From: Williamsia sp. 1138
GTDB lineage: Bacteria > Actinomycetota > Actinomycetes > Mycobacteriales > Mycobacteriaceae
NCBI RefSeq assembly: GCF_002095435.2
Contig: NZ_MJEJ02000050.1
Location: forward strand, 206,534-270,533
Reading direction: 5' to 3'
Length of the DNA: 64,000 nucleotides
Shown: positions 1-9,820 of the stretch, in pieces
Position numbering within the stretch: position 1 is the first letter of the stretch
How the letters are laid out: every line of letters starts with the position of its first letter
Notes under the pieces: model-generated
Told to the model about the DNA's origin: nothing
Databases searched by the model: none
The model's input: only the letters and a program-made list of their open reading frames with translations
Position numbers and translations under genes: made by a program

Positions 1-171
1 CCCGAACAGCAAACCACGCCGCAGGCGCCACCGTCCGCCTCCTCGCTGTCCCCCACCATCAGTGCGTCCGGACCCGCAGCGCTCGGACATCGAATGCGAT
101 ATTGCTGACCACCCCGACGCCTACGGCTCGAAACGAACGCAGGCACCGGTCAGTCGGTGAACCGGAAAAGT
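1..171 (-). pseudogene. Remnant of a HAD-superfamily hydrolase
   Basis: Two blocks typical of HAD phosphatases can be read on the minus strand, in different frames. Around 88-120 there is GVGVVSNIAFDVR, the motif II strand ending in Ser-Asn. Around 35-76 there is GPDALMVGDSEEADGGA, the motif IV strand with the metal-binding Asp. In an intact enzyme about 40 residues separate these blocks. Here fewer than 20 bases do, and the frame changes between them. No N-terminal DxDxT nucleophile motif is visible between this remnant and glmM. The simplest reading is an internally deleted, frameshifted relic. The window edge cuts off its 3' part, so an assembly artefact cannot be excluded. Confidence 0.5.
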
Positions 172-223
172 GTTCGGTTATAAGTCGAACAAAACGGCAG
201 AATGCGCCGCGGGAGTGGATAAT

Positions 224-1561
224 TCAGGCGGCCTCGACAGCCGCAGCAATCCTGGCGGCCACCGACTGCGCCTGCTCTGCGGTCGCCGCCTCGACCATCA
301 CCCGCACCAATTGCTCTGTGCCAGAGGGACGGAGCAGGACACGGCCCGTCGCGCCCAGTTCCGTTTCCGCATCGGTCACGGCCGCTTGTACGGATCCAGC
401 TGCTGCCACCACATTCTTGTCCGCTACGCGGACGTTGATCAGCACCTGGGGCAGGGCGTTCATGATCGACGCCAGTTCCGCCAAGGACTTTCCACTACTT
501 GCCATCCGGCCCATGAGGGCCAGACCGGTGAGGATGCCGTCACCGGTGGTGCCGTGCGACGGGATGACCACGTGGCCCGATTGTTCTCCGCCCAGGGAGA
601 AGCCGCCTGCCCGCAGTTCTTCGAGCACGTAACGGTCGCCGACCGCGGTGGTGCGCACGGTGATTCCCGCAGCGGTCATCGCCAAGTGCAGACCGAGGTT
701 GCTCATCACGGTTGCGACCAGGGTGTCGTCTTTGAGGCTGCCCGCATCCTTCATCGCACTGGCGAGCACTGCCATGATCGCGTCGCCATCGACGACGGCA
801 CCGGTCGCATCGACGGCCAGGCACCGGTCGGCGTCACCGTCGTGGGCCAGGCCGAGATCGGCTCCGTAGTCGAGCACCGCGGCACGCACCTGGTCCAAAT
901 GTGTTGAGCCACAGTTGAGATTGATGTTCTCGCCATCGGGATCGGCACTGAGTGCGATGACCGTGGCGCCGGCACTCCGGTAAGCCCGCGGCGCCGCAGT
1001 GTACGCCGCACCGTGGGCACAATCGACGACCACCGTCACGGGCTTGAGGTTCACGTCGACGATGCCGGACAGGTGATCGAGATAGGCGTCGATGCCGTCG
1101 GCGGCGTCGCGAACACGTCCGACGGCGGCACCGGTCGGTCGCACGACCGCAGCCCCCGCGGCCGCCTCGATCGCATCTTCTGCAGCATCGGAGAGTTTGT
1201 GACCACCCGCAGCGAAGAACTTGATCCCGTTGTCGGGCATGGGATTGTGGGACGCGGAGATCATCACGCCGAACGCGGCGTCATAGAAATCGGTCAGGTA
1301 GGCGACGGCCGGCGTCGGGACGACCCCGACACGTACGGCGTCGACACCGGCAGCGGTCAACCCCGCGCATACTGCGGCTTCCAGCATTTCACCAGACGCC
1401 CTCGTGTCGCGGCCGACCACGGCGACCGGCCGCGTGCGGCCATCATGACCGCCCGCCGGGAGTACCCGGGCAGCGGCCTCGGCCAGCGACAACGCCAACT
1501 CCGGCGTCAGGTCGGCGTTGGCCAAGCCGCGGACTCCATCGGTTCCAAACAGTCGCCCCAT
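224..1561 (-). CDS. glmM: Phosphoglucosamine mutase GlmM
   Basis: This enzyme interconverts glucosamine-6-phosphate and glucosamine-1-phosphate in the cytoplasm, feeding UDP-GlcNAc for peptidoglycan. The 445-residue protein has the usual length for bacterial GlmM and all four alpha-phosphohexomutase signatures. These are the active-site loop ISASHNP with the phosphorylated Ser at about residue 104, the Mg-binding DGDADR loop, the sugar-binding GEQSGH loop, and the C-terminal phosphate-binding [11 protein letters not shown]. The ATG is preceded by AAGGGA. It lies downstream of rplM-rpsI in the same orientation, as in M. tuberculosis (Rv3441c). A hairpin between rpsI and glmM suggests partial termination before it. 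Confidence 0.97.
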   Translation of the reverse strand: MGRLFGTDGVRGLANADLTPELALSLAEAAARVLPAGGHDGRTRPVAVVGRDTRASGEMLEAAVCAGLTAAGVDAVRVGVVPTPAVAYLTDFYDAAFGVMISASHNPMPDNGIKFFAAGGHKLSDAAEDAIEAAAGAAVVRPTGAAVGRVRDAADGIDAYLDHLSGIVDVNLKPVTVVVDCAHGAAYTAAPRAYRSAGATVIALSADPDGENINLNCGSTHLDQVRAAVLDYGADLGLAHDGDADRCLAVDATGAVVDGDAIMAVLASAMKDAGSLKDDTLVATVMSNLGLHLAMTAAGITVRTTAVGDRYVLEELRAGGFSLGGEQSGHVVIPSHGTTGDGILTGLALMGRMASSGKSLAELASIMNALPQVLINVRVADKNVVAAAGSVQAAVTDAETELGATGRVLLRPSGTEQLVRVMVEAATAEQAQSVAARIAAAVEAA

Positions 1562-1635
1562 CGACCATCCCTTTCTTCGAGATCTTCACGCGTTCGAGCC
1601 GGTCGACCCGCACCCTCGTATGTCCTTCAACGCAA

Positions 1636-1671
1636 CAGGCAGGCGTCCAGTGAATCCTGAACGCCTGCCTG
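1636..1671 (-). terminator. Hairpin between rpsI and glmM
   Basis: CAGGCAGGCGT and ACGCCTGCCTG form an 11-bp perfect stem around a 14-nt loop in the gap after the rpsI stop. There is no long U-tract, so it may be an actinobacterial-style terminator, an attenuator or an mRNA-stabilising hairpin between the ribosomal genes and glmM. Confidence 0.5.
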
Positions 1672-1712
1672 TGCCCAAGACCGCCTTGGTGCTCGCGGGT
1701 CCTGTAGAGAAA

Positions 1713-2234
1713 TCAGCGCTTGCTGTACTGCGAAGCCTTACGGGCCTTCTTCAGGCCGTACTTCTTGCGCTCCACCGCACGCGGGTCACGCGTGAGGAAG
1801 CCGGCCTTTTTCAGGGCCGGACGATCGTCGGGAGTGACCTCGATCAACGCGCGAGCGATGGCGAGCCGCAGGGCACCCGCTTGACCCGAAGGTCCGCCAC
1901 CGTGGAGTTTTGCGGCGATGTCGAACGTGTCGCTGCGCTCCACCGTGACAAACGGGGCCTTGATCAGCTGCTGGTGCACCTTGTTGGGGAAGTACTCCTC
2001 GAGGGTGCGGCCGTTGAGCGTGAACCCGCCGGTACCCGGAGACATCCGGACGCGGACGACAGCCTCTTTACGGCGGCCGACGGTCTGGATCGGGCGATCG
2101 AAGTCAACCGGTGCGCGGGTGACGGCAGGCTCTGCATCGACGCTGTCGTCGACCGAGTAGTCGTCGGCACCGAACTCGGCGACAACTTCTTCGGCCACGA
2201 CTTCTTCGGCGGCCACGTCAGGCTGATCGGACAC
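1713..2234 (-). CDS. rpsI: 30S ribosomal protein S9
   Basis: The C-terminal ~130 residues are classic S9: [17 protein letters not shown] near the start of the domain, and the C-terminus [14 protein letters not shown] with the terminal Lys-Arg that reaches the decoding site. About 45 acidic, Ala/Glu-rich residues precede the conserved domain, as often seen in Mycobacteriales. Two GTG starts are possible. The upstream one at 2258 overlaps the rplM stop but has no Shine-Dalgarno. The one chosen here, at 2234, has GGAGGAG six bases upstream. It is cotranscribed with rplM. Confidence 0.93.
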   Translation of the reverse strand: MSDQPDVAAEEVVAEEVVAEFGADDYSVDDSVDAEPAVTRAPVDFDRPIQTVGRRKEAVVRVRMSPGTGGFTLNGRTLEEYFPNKVHQQLIKAPFVTVERSDTFDIAAKLHGGGPSGQAGALRLAIARALIEVTPDDRPALKKAGFLTRDPRAVERKKYGLKKARKASQYSKR

Positions 2235-2240
2235 GTTCTG

Positions 2241-2247
2241 CTCCTCC
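2241..2247 (-). promoter_or_regulatory. Shine-Dalgarno site that decides the rpsI start
   Basis: GGAGGAG on the minus strand sits six nucleotides before the GTG at 2234. No such site precedes the alternative GTG at 2258. This favours a 173-residue S9 over a 181-residue one. Confidence 0.65.
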
Positions 2248-2254
2248 GGCGCCG

Positions 2255-2698
2255 TCACTGGGCAACCTGGGTGATCTCGAAGGGGACGGGCTGCTGAGCC
2301 ACGTGGGGATGATTCGGGCCGGCGTACACCTTGAGCTTGGAAGCCATGGCGTTGCCGAGCTTGGTCTTCGGGAGCATCCCGATGATCGCCTTCTCGACGA
2401 GGCGCTCCGGATGCGTCGCGATGGTCTCTCCGACAGTGCGGGACTTCAGGCCGCCCGGATGACCGGAGTGACGGTAGAGCAATTTGTCGTCGCGCTTGTT
2501 TCCGCTGACGGCAACCTTCTCGGCGTTGATGATGACGACGAAGTCGCCGCCATCCATGTGGGGTGCGTAGGTCGGCTTGTGCTTACCGCGCAGGAGCGTT
2601 GCGCTCTGCACGGCGAGGCGGCCGAGCACCACGTCGGTGGCATCGATGACATGCCACGTACGGGTGATGTCACCGGCCTTCGGGGTGTAAGTAGGCAC
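2255..2698 (-). CDS. rplM: 50S ribosomal protein L13
   Basis: This is a 147-residue L13, an early-assembling large-subunit protein. It begins with [19 protein letters not shown] and contains [18 protein letters not shown] and the conserved [13 protein letters not shown], ending [13 protein letters not shown]. Length and motifs match mycobacterial L13 (Rv3443c). It starts at GTG behind GAGGAT. It is first in the rplM-rpsI operon. The 185-nt gap upstream, before the ESX-4 genes, is where esxT and esxU lie in M. tuberculosis, but no such genes are present here. Confidence 0.97.
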   Translation of the reverse strand: MPTYTPKAGDITRTWHVIDATDVVLGRLAVQSATLLRGKHKPTYAPHMDGGDFVVIINAEKVAVSGNKRDDKLLYRHSGHPGGLKSRTVGETIATHPERLVEKAIIGMLPKTKLGNAMASKLKVYAGPNHPHVAQQPVPFEITQVAQ

Positions 2699-2883
2699 AG
2701 ATAATCCTCTGTCTTATCGGATGGAGCTGGTCGGGCATGCGGCAGAGGTTGCTCCTGGCGACCAGTGGGGACCCAGGCCTCGACTACACCGATTTCAGGC
2801 GGTCGCGTACCAACCGACAACAGTACCGGCCAGGCACACAGCGGGTCAAAACGCCCACGACCTGCAGTGCCGGGGCATGGGGT

Positions 2884-4095
2884 TCATCGATCACCGATAC
2901 GCACCGAACCGACCGCCATCATGCACTGCTCGTCGATCGAGTCGCCCGCCGATCCGGCCTGACAACCGACGCTGACCTGCAGTCCGGCCGCGACGACGAG
3001 GTACCAGCGGATGGCTCCGCCGGAGACCGGCACCTCGCGGTAACTGATGACCTCCCGCCCCGCGTAGCGGGTGCTGGCCGAGAACTCCTGCACCACGTCG
3101 TCGCCGCGTTGGTCGATACGGTTGCGTAGGCTGCCTGCCACCGACGACAGCGTCGAGGTGCTGCGGACCGCGTTCTGGAGCAATATGATGCGCCGATCAT
3201 CCTGCGGGGCTGCGAAAGTTGTGCGCGATACGACGCCCTCGGCGGCCGGTTCGCTGCTCTGTCGCCAATCCCCCGGCACCGCGAGCGACACGCGGCCGAC
3301 CTGCGCTTGCCGATCGACCACCGGCGCCTGGGGCTGGGGTCCGTCTCGCACGATGACGACGGCGACCGCCACGGCAAAAGCGACGACGGCGATCAGTACT
3401 GCGGCCACCAGCAACGGTCGGCGACGGGACCCGCCCGCAGATTGCGGTGGTCCGACGTTCGTGATGGGAGCCGGCGCTGCGGCGGCGCCCCCGTACCGCT
3501 GGACCAGGGCGCGGCGCACGCACGCCACGCGGCCGACAACGGTCTCGTGCTCGACACGAGAGCGGACGGATTCGACCGAACCGGGTTCGGCACCGTCGAC
3601 GAGGATCGCCTCCACCCCGTTGTCTGCCAGTTCTGCCACCAGTTCGGCGTAGGTCTGATCGGTGGCGACAGTTGTCGACGCGATCTGCCAGTCGCCACCC
3701 GCGCGCCGGACCTCGTGGATGTCGATGCGGCCGGCAACCTCGATGACGAGAGCCCGCTGAGCGGTGGCGTCCAGATGCGAGCGCGCGATGACCACGGCAC
3801 GCGGGACGAGCTCCACCTCGCGGCCCACCACCGTGGCGGCGTGCAGCAACACGGATGTTCGCGGGGTCCCCCACGTGCTGGGGTGCGCGACGGTGACGTC
3901 ATCGATACCGGCCAGCGCCCGGTCGAACAGCTGCCTCCACGCCTGTACCGAATGCAACCGCTCACCGTCGACGACGACCGTCGACGCATTGATCGCGGCC
4001 ACCAGGGCGCCAACCTGTTGCCGCGGACGTCCGCCGACCTCCAGATGGTCGTAGGCCACGTCGGCCACCGCGGCGCGCATCGATGGCGCGTTCAC
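2884..4095 (-). CDS. Type VII secretion-associated protein (Rv3446c-like)
   Basis: This 403-residue protein occupies the Rv3446c position of the ESX-4 locus. The N-terminal ~220 residues are soluble and of unknown fold. They are followed by a Pro/Ala linker, one transmembrane segment (RRPLLVAAVLIAVVAFAVAV, about residues 225-248), and an extracytoplasmic domain with two Cys residues near the end (VGCQAGSAGDSIDEQCMM) that could pair. The ATG overlaps the eccC stop by four bases, so the two are translationally coupled. Family members are found only in T7SS loci. Their molecular role is not established; a structural or regulatory part in the ESX-4 membrane machine is inferred from position. Confidence 0.8.
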   Translation of the reverse strand: MNAPSMRAAVADVAYDHLEVGGRPRQQVGALVAAINASTVVVDGERLHSVQAWRQLFDRALAGIDDVTVAHPSTWGTPRTSVLLHAATVVGREVELVPRAVVIARSHLDATAQRALVIEVAGRIDIHEVRRAGGDWQIASTTVATDQTYAELVAELADNGVEAILVDGAEPGSVESVRSRVEHETVVGRVACVRRALVQRYGGAAAAPAPITNVGPPQSAGGSRRRPLLVAAVLIAVVAFAVAVAVVIVRDGPQPQAPVVDRQAQVGRVSLAVPGDWRQSSEPAAEGVVSRTTFAAPQDDRRIILLQNAVRSTSTLSSVAGSLRNRIDQRGDDVVQEFSASTRYAGREVISYREVPVSGGAIRWYLVVAAGLQVSVGCQAGSAGDSIDEQCMMAVGSVRIGDR

Positions 4096-7000
4096 AGCGG
4101 CGACATGTGAGCGACCTGGATCATCTCCCGCGGACGCGAACGTGACACCAACTCGCCGCGTCCCGGGACCAGCTTCTGCAGGCGGACCCTGCCGAGCAGA
4201 TACCCCTCATCCCGGTCTCCGCTCATCAGGAGACCATCACAGGAGAGATCCTTGAGTCGGCCGATGATCGGGTCGAACAGTGCCCGCCCTGCGCCCCCCG
4301 ACCGACGCGCGACGATGAGATGCAGGCCGATGTCGCGGGCCTGTGCCAAGAGATCGAGCAACGGCGCCAAGGGGTTCCCGCTTCCCGTGGCCACCATGTC
4401 GTAGTCGTCGACCACGATGTAGACGTCCGGACCCGACCACCATCTGCGCTCGCGGAGTTGTTGCTGGGTGACGTCCGGGCCCGGCAGTCGTGCAGTGAAA
4501 TACGCTGCGAGCTCGTTGACCATCGGCGTCAGGGTCTGGGCGGACGTGGCATATCCCGCCAGGTGGTCGGTCTCGATGACACCGAGCATCGTGCGCCGAT
4601 AGTCGACGAGGACAACCTTTGTCTCGGTCGGAGAGGAGTTCTCGATCAGTCCGGCGACGATGTTGCGGAGCAGGTTCGTCTTGCCGTGCTCCACGTCGGC
4701 GAACACCAGGAAGTGAGGCTGGGTCCGGAAGTCGAGGATCACCGGCGCGAGTTCGGCCTCACCGACACCGATCGCGACCTCCCCCGGCGCCAGGGTGATG
4801 TCGGCATCGCGAAGGCGCGCCTGCACCTCGGACCTTTCGAGATGGGAGGTCAACTTGCGGACGGGCATCGCCGCACGCCCGGGATACAGGGCCGAGATCG
4901 TCGCGACCGCGCTCCCCAGTGCGGCACCGAGGGTGTCGAGACCTGTCTCCGAGTCGGTTCGGGGCAGTGCGACGAGCATGTGTAACTGCTGCGCCGTGAG
5001 ACCCCGACCGGGACGGCCTTCGGGTACCAGACCCGCGACCTTGCGACCCATCTCCGAATCGAGCGGATCCCCCAGCCGCAGCTCGAGTCTGCTTCCGATC
5101 AGATCCTTGATCGCGGGGCGGACCTCGGCCCAGCGCGCCGCCGTGAGTATGACGTGGACACCATACGAAAGGCCCTGCGCCACGATCGTGTTGATCTGGG
5201 ACTCCAGGAACTCGAACTCGCCACGGATCACCGCGTAACCGTCGACCACGAGAAAGAGATCACCGAACACATCGTCGGCGAGAACGGAATCGCCGGACCG
5301 GCGGCGCGACCGGAAGTCACGCATGGACTCGATACCCGCGTCGGCGAAACGCAACTCGCGCGATCGGATCAGAGTAGTGACCTCCGCCACCGTCCGTCGC
5401 ACGGCATCCATGTCGGATCGGCCCGCCACGGATCCGACGTGCGGTAGTCCGGCGATCCCGGCCAGGCTGCCGCCGCCGAAATCGAGGCAGTAGAACTGAA
5501 CCTGTTCCGGCGTGTGGGTGGCCGCGGCACCGAGGATCAGGGTCCGCACTGCGTTCGACTTGCCCGATTGGGGTCCGCCGACGATGGCGACGTTGCCCCT
5601 CGACCCGGAGACGTCCACGGTCAGGATGTCGCGACGCTGGTCGTAGGGTCGGTCGACGATACCCAACGGGAACTCGAGGCGACCGTCCTGCGGACGACGC
5701 CAATGCGGCACCAGCATGTCGATCGTCGGAGGCTGATCAAGTGGGGGCAACCACACCTCGTGCGCGGCGGGACCTTGCCCGGTCATGCGGCCCAACACGG
5801 TGTCGAGCAGGGTCCGCACTGCGGGTCCGGCGACGGGCGCGGGGTCGGGTGCCGGCTCGAGTGAGACCGCAATCTCTGATTCGACAACCGGATCCACGGG
5901 GATGCGGTCGGCGGTGAACATCTTCAGCCGGCCGGCCCTCGCCATCGAGGGGAGCAATTCGAGTCCGAGCGCAGTCGGCGGAGTGTAGGGACCCGAGACG
6001 TAACACGTGTTGAACCTGATGGGTTCTGCAGAATCGCACTTGAGGTATCCCGAGCCCGGGACATTCGGCAGATGGTAGGCGTCCGGCACACCGAGCACCG
6101 AACGGGACTCGTTGGCGGAGAACGTCTTCAGGCCGATGCGATACGACAGATGACTGTCGAGCCCGCGCATCTTTCCCTCTTCGAGTCGTTGCGAGGCGAG
6201 TAGCAGATGAATGTGCAGGGACCGACCCAGCCGACCGATTGCGACGAAGAGATCGGCGAAGTCCGGCTTCTGCGCCAGCAATTCGGAGAACTCATCGACC
6301 ACGATGAACAGCGCGGGCAGCGGTTCGAGCGGTGCACCCGACGCACGGGCCCGCTCGTAGTCGCCGACGTTTGCGAAATTGCCGGCCGCTCGCAGCACCT
6401 CCTGCCGCCGATTCATCTCGCCGGAGAGCGCGTCGCGCATGCGGTCGACCATCGACAGCTCTTCTTCAAGGTTCGTGATGACCGCCGCCACGTGCGGTGC
6501 CGATTCGAGACCCAAAAAGGTTGCGCCGCCTTTGAAGTCGACGAGCACCAGGTTCAGCGCCTCCGGCGAATGTGAGGCGAGCATCGACAGCACCAGGGTC
6601 CGGAGGAACTCCGACTTGCCCGAACCGGTGGCACCGATGCACAGACCGTGTGGCCCCATCCCGCCTTCGGCGGCTTCCTTGATGTCGATCTCCACCGGGG
6701 TACCACTGGCCGAATAGCCGATGGGTACCCGCAGCCGCATCCGGGCGCTGCGCGGCGCCCACGCGGAGTGCGGATCGAGCCGCGTCGCATCGGCGATGCC
6801 GAGCAGGTTCATCAAACCCGGATCCGAAGGGGCGGCCTCCTGTTCGAGGTTCACCAACTGGGCCGCGGTGGCGAGACGGTAACGGGCCATCGCCCTGGCG
6901 AATGCCTCGGCCTCAGCGATCCCGAGAGAGTCCATGTCGGCGAACTCTTCGACCCCGAAAGCGCTACGCGCCCCGATCTTTCCCTCTCCCACCACCAGCT

Positions 7001-8099
7001 GCAGTCCTCGACGCACAGCCAATCCGTCGGTGGGTGCGGAGAGGTCGAGAATGCACACCGCTTCCATGCCGGCGTCGCCGACGATGCGTTCGTCACCCGA
7101 GACGAATCCATCATCGATCACCACGACGAGCTGCGCCCGAGCTGCACTCGGAGGGGCCGAGCGTGAGAACCGGCCTCGCTCGAGCAGGTCCACGGCTAGG
7201 TCGTCCTCGAGGTCGGCCAATGATCGGTACACCATCCGGGCCGAACCCATACCGTCCCGCTCATACGGATGCTGGAAATGTGGCAGCCACTTGCACCAAT
7301 CCCAGGCCTCTGCGCCGGGGTCTGCTGTGACCACTGCGATCAGCAACTGGTCGGGCCCGTGAAAAGCACAGAGCTCCAGCACCATCGACCGTGCGAGCTG
7401 CCGGGTCTCTTGGCGTGCCCCTTCGATGTTGATCGCCGGGAACCCCCTCAGGGACACTGCGGTGGGCAACCCGTGGACCACCGAGTGGGTCCGGACGAAC
7501 CGACGCAGCGCCACCGCAGACACCGGTTCGATGTCCTCGAGCGGCCCGGTCTCCGGTGGCATCAGGCGCGTTGCGAGCCGCTGCGACCCGACCCCGACAC
7601 GGACGTGGCCGAAGTCGCTGTCACCGCGTCGCCGCTCCCACATGCGTCGTCCGCCCACCACCGCCAGCAATGCGGCCGGTTCGGGGTGACTCCATTCGAG
7701 CGCGTCGCGCTGCGCGGCGCCGGTCTCGTGCACCTCGTCACGGACCTGGCACAGGTAGCGGAAGTAGTCTTTGCGCTCTTCGTTCAACTCGGCCGCGCGT
7801 TTGCCCCCGCCTCGGTTCCCGGCGCCTGCGTACATGCCGAACATCGACATGAGCATCATCATCGGGAACATCATGAACAACGGGTTCGACAGCATGTTGC
7901 GTCCGCCGGTCACGAACATCATCGAGATCATGCCGACCACGGCGCACACCATCACCACGGGCATCATCTTCATCAGCAGGCTGCCGGGCACCACCCGAGG
8001 CACATCCGGCGGCACCTGGATGTTCACCTCACCCCCGGGCGCACGCGGCACCGGGACCCGTGCTCGCCGCACGAATCCCTCGGTCGTCCCTGTCGTCAC
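4092..8099 (-). CDS. eccC: ESX-4 type VII secretion ATPase EccC
   Basis: This is the FtsK/SpoIIIE-type motor of the type VII secretion complex, in the single-chain EccCa-EccCb form. Two hydrophobic segments lie near the N-terminus (about residues 40-95, Met-rich), followed by three ATPase domains. D1 has Walker A GATGSGKS (Lys about 495) and Walker B LFIVVDEFSELL with the catalytic Glu. D2 has GGPQSGKS (Lys about 847) with a degenerate Walker B. D3 has DVEHGKT (Lys about 1140) and YIVVDDYD. The frame is open to 8261, but residues before VTTGTTEGFVRR do not look like EccC, so I chose the GTG at 8099 (1335 aa). It is divergent from eccD, as in ESX-4 loci. Confidence 0.93.
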   Translation of the reverse strand: MTTGTTEGFVRRARVPVPRAPGGEVNIQVPPDVPRVVPGSLLMKMMPVVMVCAVVGMISMMFVTGGRNMLSNPLFMMFPMMMLMSMFGMYAGAGNRGGGKRAAELNEERKDYFRYLCQVRDEVHETGAAQRDALEWSHPEPAALLAVVGGRRMWERRRGDSDFGHVRVGVGSQRLATRLMPPETGPLEDIEPVSAVALRRFVRTHSVVHGLPTAVSLRGFPAINIEGARQETRQLARSMVLELCAFHGPDQLLIAVVTADPGAEAWDWCKWLPHFQHPYERDGMGSARMVYRSLADLEDDLAVDLLERGRFSRSAPPSAARAQLVVVIDDGFVSGDERIVGDAGMEAVCILDLSAPTDGLAVRRGLQLVVGEGKIGARSAFGVEEFADMDSLGIAEAEAFARAMARYRLATAAQLVNLEQEAAPSDPGLMNLLGIADATRLDPHSAWAPRSARMRLRVPIGYSASGTPVEIDIKEAAEGGMGPHGLCIGATGSGKSEFLRTLVLSMLASHSPEALNLVLVDFKGGATFLGLESAPHVAAVITNLEEELSMVDRMRDALSGEMNRRQEVLRAAGNFANVGDYERARASGAPLEPLPALFIVVDEFSELLAQKPDFADLFVAIGRLGRSLHIHLLLASQRLEEGKMRGLDSHLSYRIGLKTFSANESRSVLGVPDAYHLPNVPGSGYLKCDSAEPIRFNTCYVSGPYTPPTALGLELLPSMARAGRLKMFTADRIPVDPVVESEIAVSLEPAPDPAPVAGPAVRTLLDTVLGRMTGQGPAAHEVWLPPLDQPPTIDMLVPHWRRPQDGRLEFPLGIVDRPYDQRRDILTVDVSGSRGNVAIVGGPQSGKSNAVRTLILGAAATHTPEQVQFYCLDFGGGSLAGIAGLPHVGSVAGRSDMDAVRRTVAEVTTLIRSRELRFADAGIESMRDFRSRRRSGDSVLADDVFGDLFLVVDGYAVIRGEFEFLESQINTIVAQGLSYGVHVILTAARWAEVRPAIKDLIGSRLELRLGDPLDSEMGRKVAGLVPEGRPGRGLTAQQLHMLVALPRTDSETGLDTLGAALGSAVATISALYPGRAAMPVRKLTSHLERSEVQARLRDADITLAPGEVAIGVGEAELAPVILDFRTQPHFLVFADVEHGKTNLLRNIVAGLIENSSPTETKVVLVDYRRTMLGVIETDHLAGYATSAQTLTPMVNELAAYFTARLPGPDVTQQQLRERRWWSGPDVYIVVDDYDMVATGSGNPLAPLLDLLAQARDIGLHLIVARRSGGAGRALFDPIIGRLKDLSCDGLLMSGDRDEGYLLGRVRLQKLVPGRGELVSRSRPREMIQVAHMSPL

Positions 8100-8335
8100 C
8101 GAAACATCATGGTTGTACGAACCCCACCCCTGAACGAAATGAATCCCCTGGCCGCACATCATCCACCATGGAGCGGTGCGGGGCACCCTGAAGGTGCCGT
8201 TTATCCACAGGAGACGAAGCGGAGCGGAGCTCGACCAGAACGACAGGAGATGGCGGAACATCGGCTCTCGTCGTCGTGTGTCCGTGGGATTCGCTATTGT
8301 TTCGAAATCTGGTGGGGATCTCTTGGGGGGGAATC
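8100..8335. promoter_or_regulatory. Divergent eccC/eccD promoter region
   Basis: This 236-nt non-coding gap separates the two halves of the ESX-4 locus and should carry promoters in both directions. On the plus strand, TATTGT near 8295 is a plausible -10 box about 35 nt before eccD, and a G-run (GGGGGGG, about 8325-8331) serves as ribosome-binding site. I could not identify a confident promoter for eccC. Confidence 0.4.
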
Positions 8336-9820
8336 ATGACCGCTGCTGACCTTTTGGCGGAGTTGGACGCCGCTGCCGCTACCGAACCTGCGCTGGCGCG
8401 GGTGTCGGTCATCGGTGGCACGACGCAGTTCGATGTCGGGTTACCGGCCGCGGTGCCGGTTGCAGCCCTGATCCCGGACCTGGTGTCACTGATCAGTTCG
8501 CGGACACCGAATGTCGAGGACGCCGAGGCCCGACCGGTGCCCATCCGGGATCATTGGACGCTGGCGCGGGTTGGCCGCGAGCCCATCGCGCCCGGTCGGA
8601 CATTGTCCGAGGCCGGCGTGCGGGACGGGGATCTGCTGATCTTGCGCTCGGTGCCCGCACGGGAGAGCGCGGTGCTCTTCGACGATGTGATCGACGCCGT
8701 CGCGCGACTCGGCGAGGCCCAGTTCGCGAGTTGGAGTGCGTTCGCCGCCCGGGTGATGGGCTATGTGGTCGCCGTCGCGGCGTCTGTCCTGTTCGCACTG
8801 GCATTGTTGCGCGAGCGAAGTGAGCACGAGAGTTGGTGGCCACCGGTCATCGCGGTGCTCATGACCCTCGCTTACGTGGTCGCCGGAGCCGTGATCGGTC
8901 GGTACTACCTCGACGGCACCACAGCTGCGATCAGCTCGCTGTGTGCGGTCCCCTGCGCCCTTGCGACGGGAATGATGCTGCCGCCAGGCCCCTTCGGGGC
9001 GCCTCACCTCACACTGGCGTGCGCGGTCGCAGTGGTCGTCGCCGCGATGTCGTACCGGATCTCGACCGCCGGGCCCCTCGTGCACGCCGCGGTGATCACG
9101 GCCGCCTTGTTCGGCGCAGGCGCGGGCGCGGTACAGATGCTGTGGTCACCGGACCACGCGGGAACGGGTGCGCTGCTGTGCGCAGTCGCGATCCTCGCCA
9201 TTTCCTTCGCGTCGCGGATCACCATTCTGTTGGCGCGACTACCGCTGCCGCCGGTGCCCACGGCAGGCGCCGCGATCGATCCCGCAGACTCCGCGCCGCG
9301 TCCGGCGATCGAGGGCATCGGAGCCATCGGGGCCATGGCACTTCCCTCCGCGGCCGCACTCGAACAGCGCACGCGAACAGCCGGCCGATATCTGACCGGG
9401 CTCATCATCGGCACCGCTACGGCCGCCGTGGCCGGAATCGCGCTCGTCGCATACCCGGCCCCCGAATTCAGCTGGCGCGGCACGCTGTTCGCGACGATCA
9501 TCGCGATCGTGCTCTGCCTGCGGGGCCGGTCTCACACCGACCTCGCGCAGGCGTCGGTGCTCATCGGAGCCGGCTCGTTCGGATGGGCCGTGGTCTGCGT
9601 CGAGGTGGCTTTCGGACCCGGCGACCACACCGTGTTGGCCGCAGTCGCCCTCGGTGGGACCGCGATGGTCGCGCTGGTGTGCGGTGTACTCGCACCACAC
9701 TCGGACTTTTCACCTGTGATGCGCCGGATGGTCGAGATCTTCGAGTATCTGCTGATCGCGGCGATCGTCCCGCTGTTGTTCTGGATCCTCGACCTCTATG
9801 CAGCAGTCCGCGACCTGTGA
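8336..9820 (+). CDS. eccD: ESX-4 type VII secretion membrane protein EccD
   Basis: EccD forms the central membrane scaffold of the type VII secretion complex. This 494-residue protein has a cytoplasmic N-terminal ubiquitin-like (YukD-type) domain, about residues 15-110. It is followed by about eleven transmembrane helices, starting at FAARVMGYVVAVAASVLFALAL and ending IVPLLFWILDLYAAV. Length matches family members (about 470-510 aa). The ATG at 8336 was chosen because it follows a GGGGGGG ribosome-binding site and because earlier residues lack family similarity. Its stop codon shares one base with the mycP start, so the two genes are coupled. Confidence 0.93.
   Translation: MTAADLLAELDAAAATEPALARVSVIGGTTQFDVGLPAAVPVAALIPDLVSLISSRTPNVEDAEARPVPIRDHWTLARVGREPIAPGRTLSEAGVRDGDLLILRSVPARESAVLFDDVIDAVARLGEAQFASWSAFAARVMGYVVAVAASVLFALALLRERSEHESWWPPVIAVLMTLAYVVAGAVIGRYYLDGTTAAISSLCAVPCALATGMMLPPGPFGAPHLTLACAVAVVVAAMSYRISTAGPLVHAAVITAALFGAGAGAVQMLWSPDHAGTGALLCAVAILAISFASRITILLARLPLPPVPTAGAAIDPADSAPRPAIEGIGAIGAMALPSAAALEQRTRTAGRYLTGLIIGTATAAVAGIALVAYPAPEFSWRGTLFATIIAIVLCLRGRSHTDLAQASVLIGAGSFGWAVVCVEVAFGPGDHTVLAAVALGGTAMVALVCGVLAPHSDFSPVMRRMVEIFEYLLIAAIVPLLFWILDLYAAVRDL

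Noticed and set aside
2235..2258. Longer rpsI starting at GTG 2258 and overlapping rplM
   Set aside because: No ribosome-binding site precedes it, whereas GGAGGAG lies six bases before GTG 2234.
8100..8261. 54-codon N-terminal extension of eccC
   Set aside because: The extra residues do not resemble EccC, while the sequence after GTG 8099 matches the family start. The extension would consume most of the divergent promoter region.
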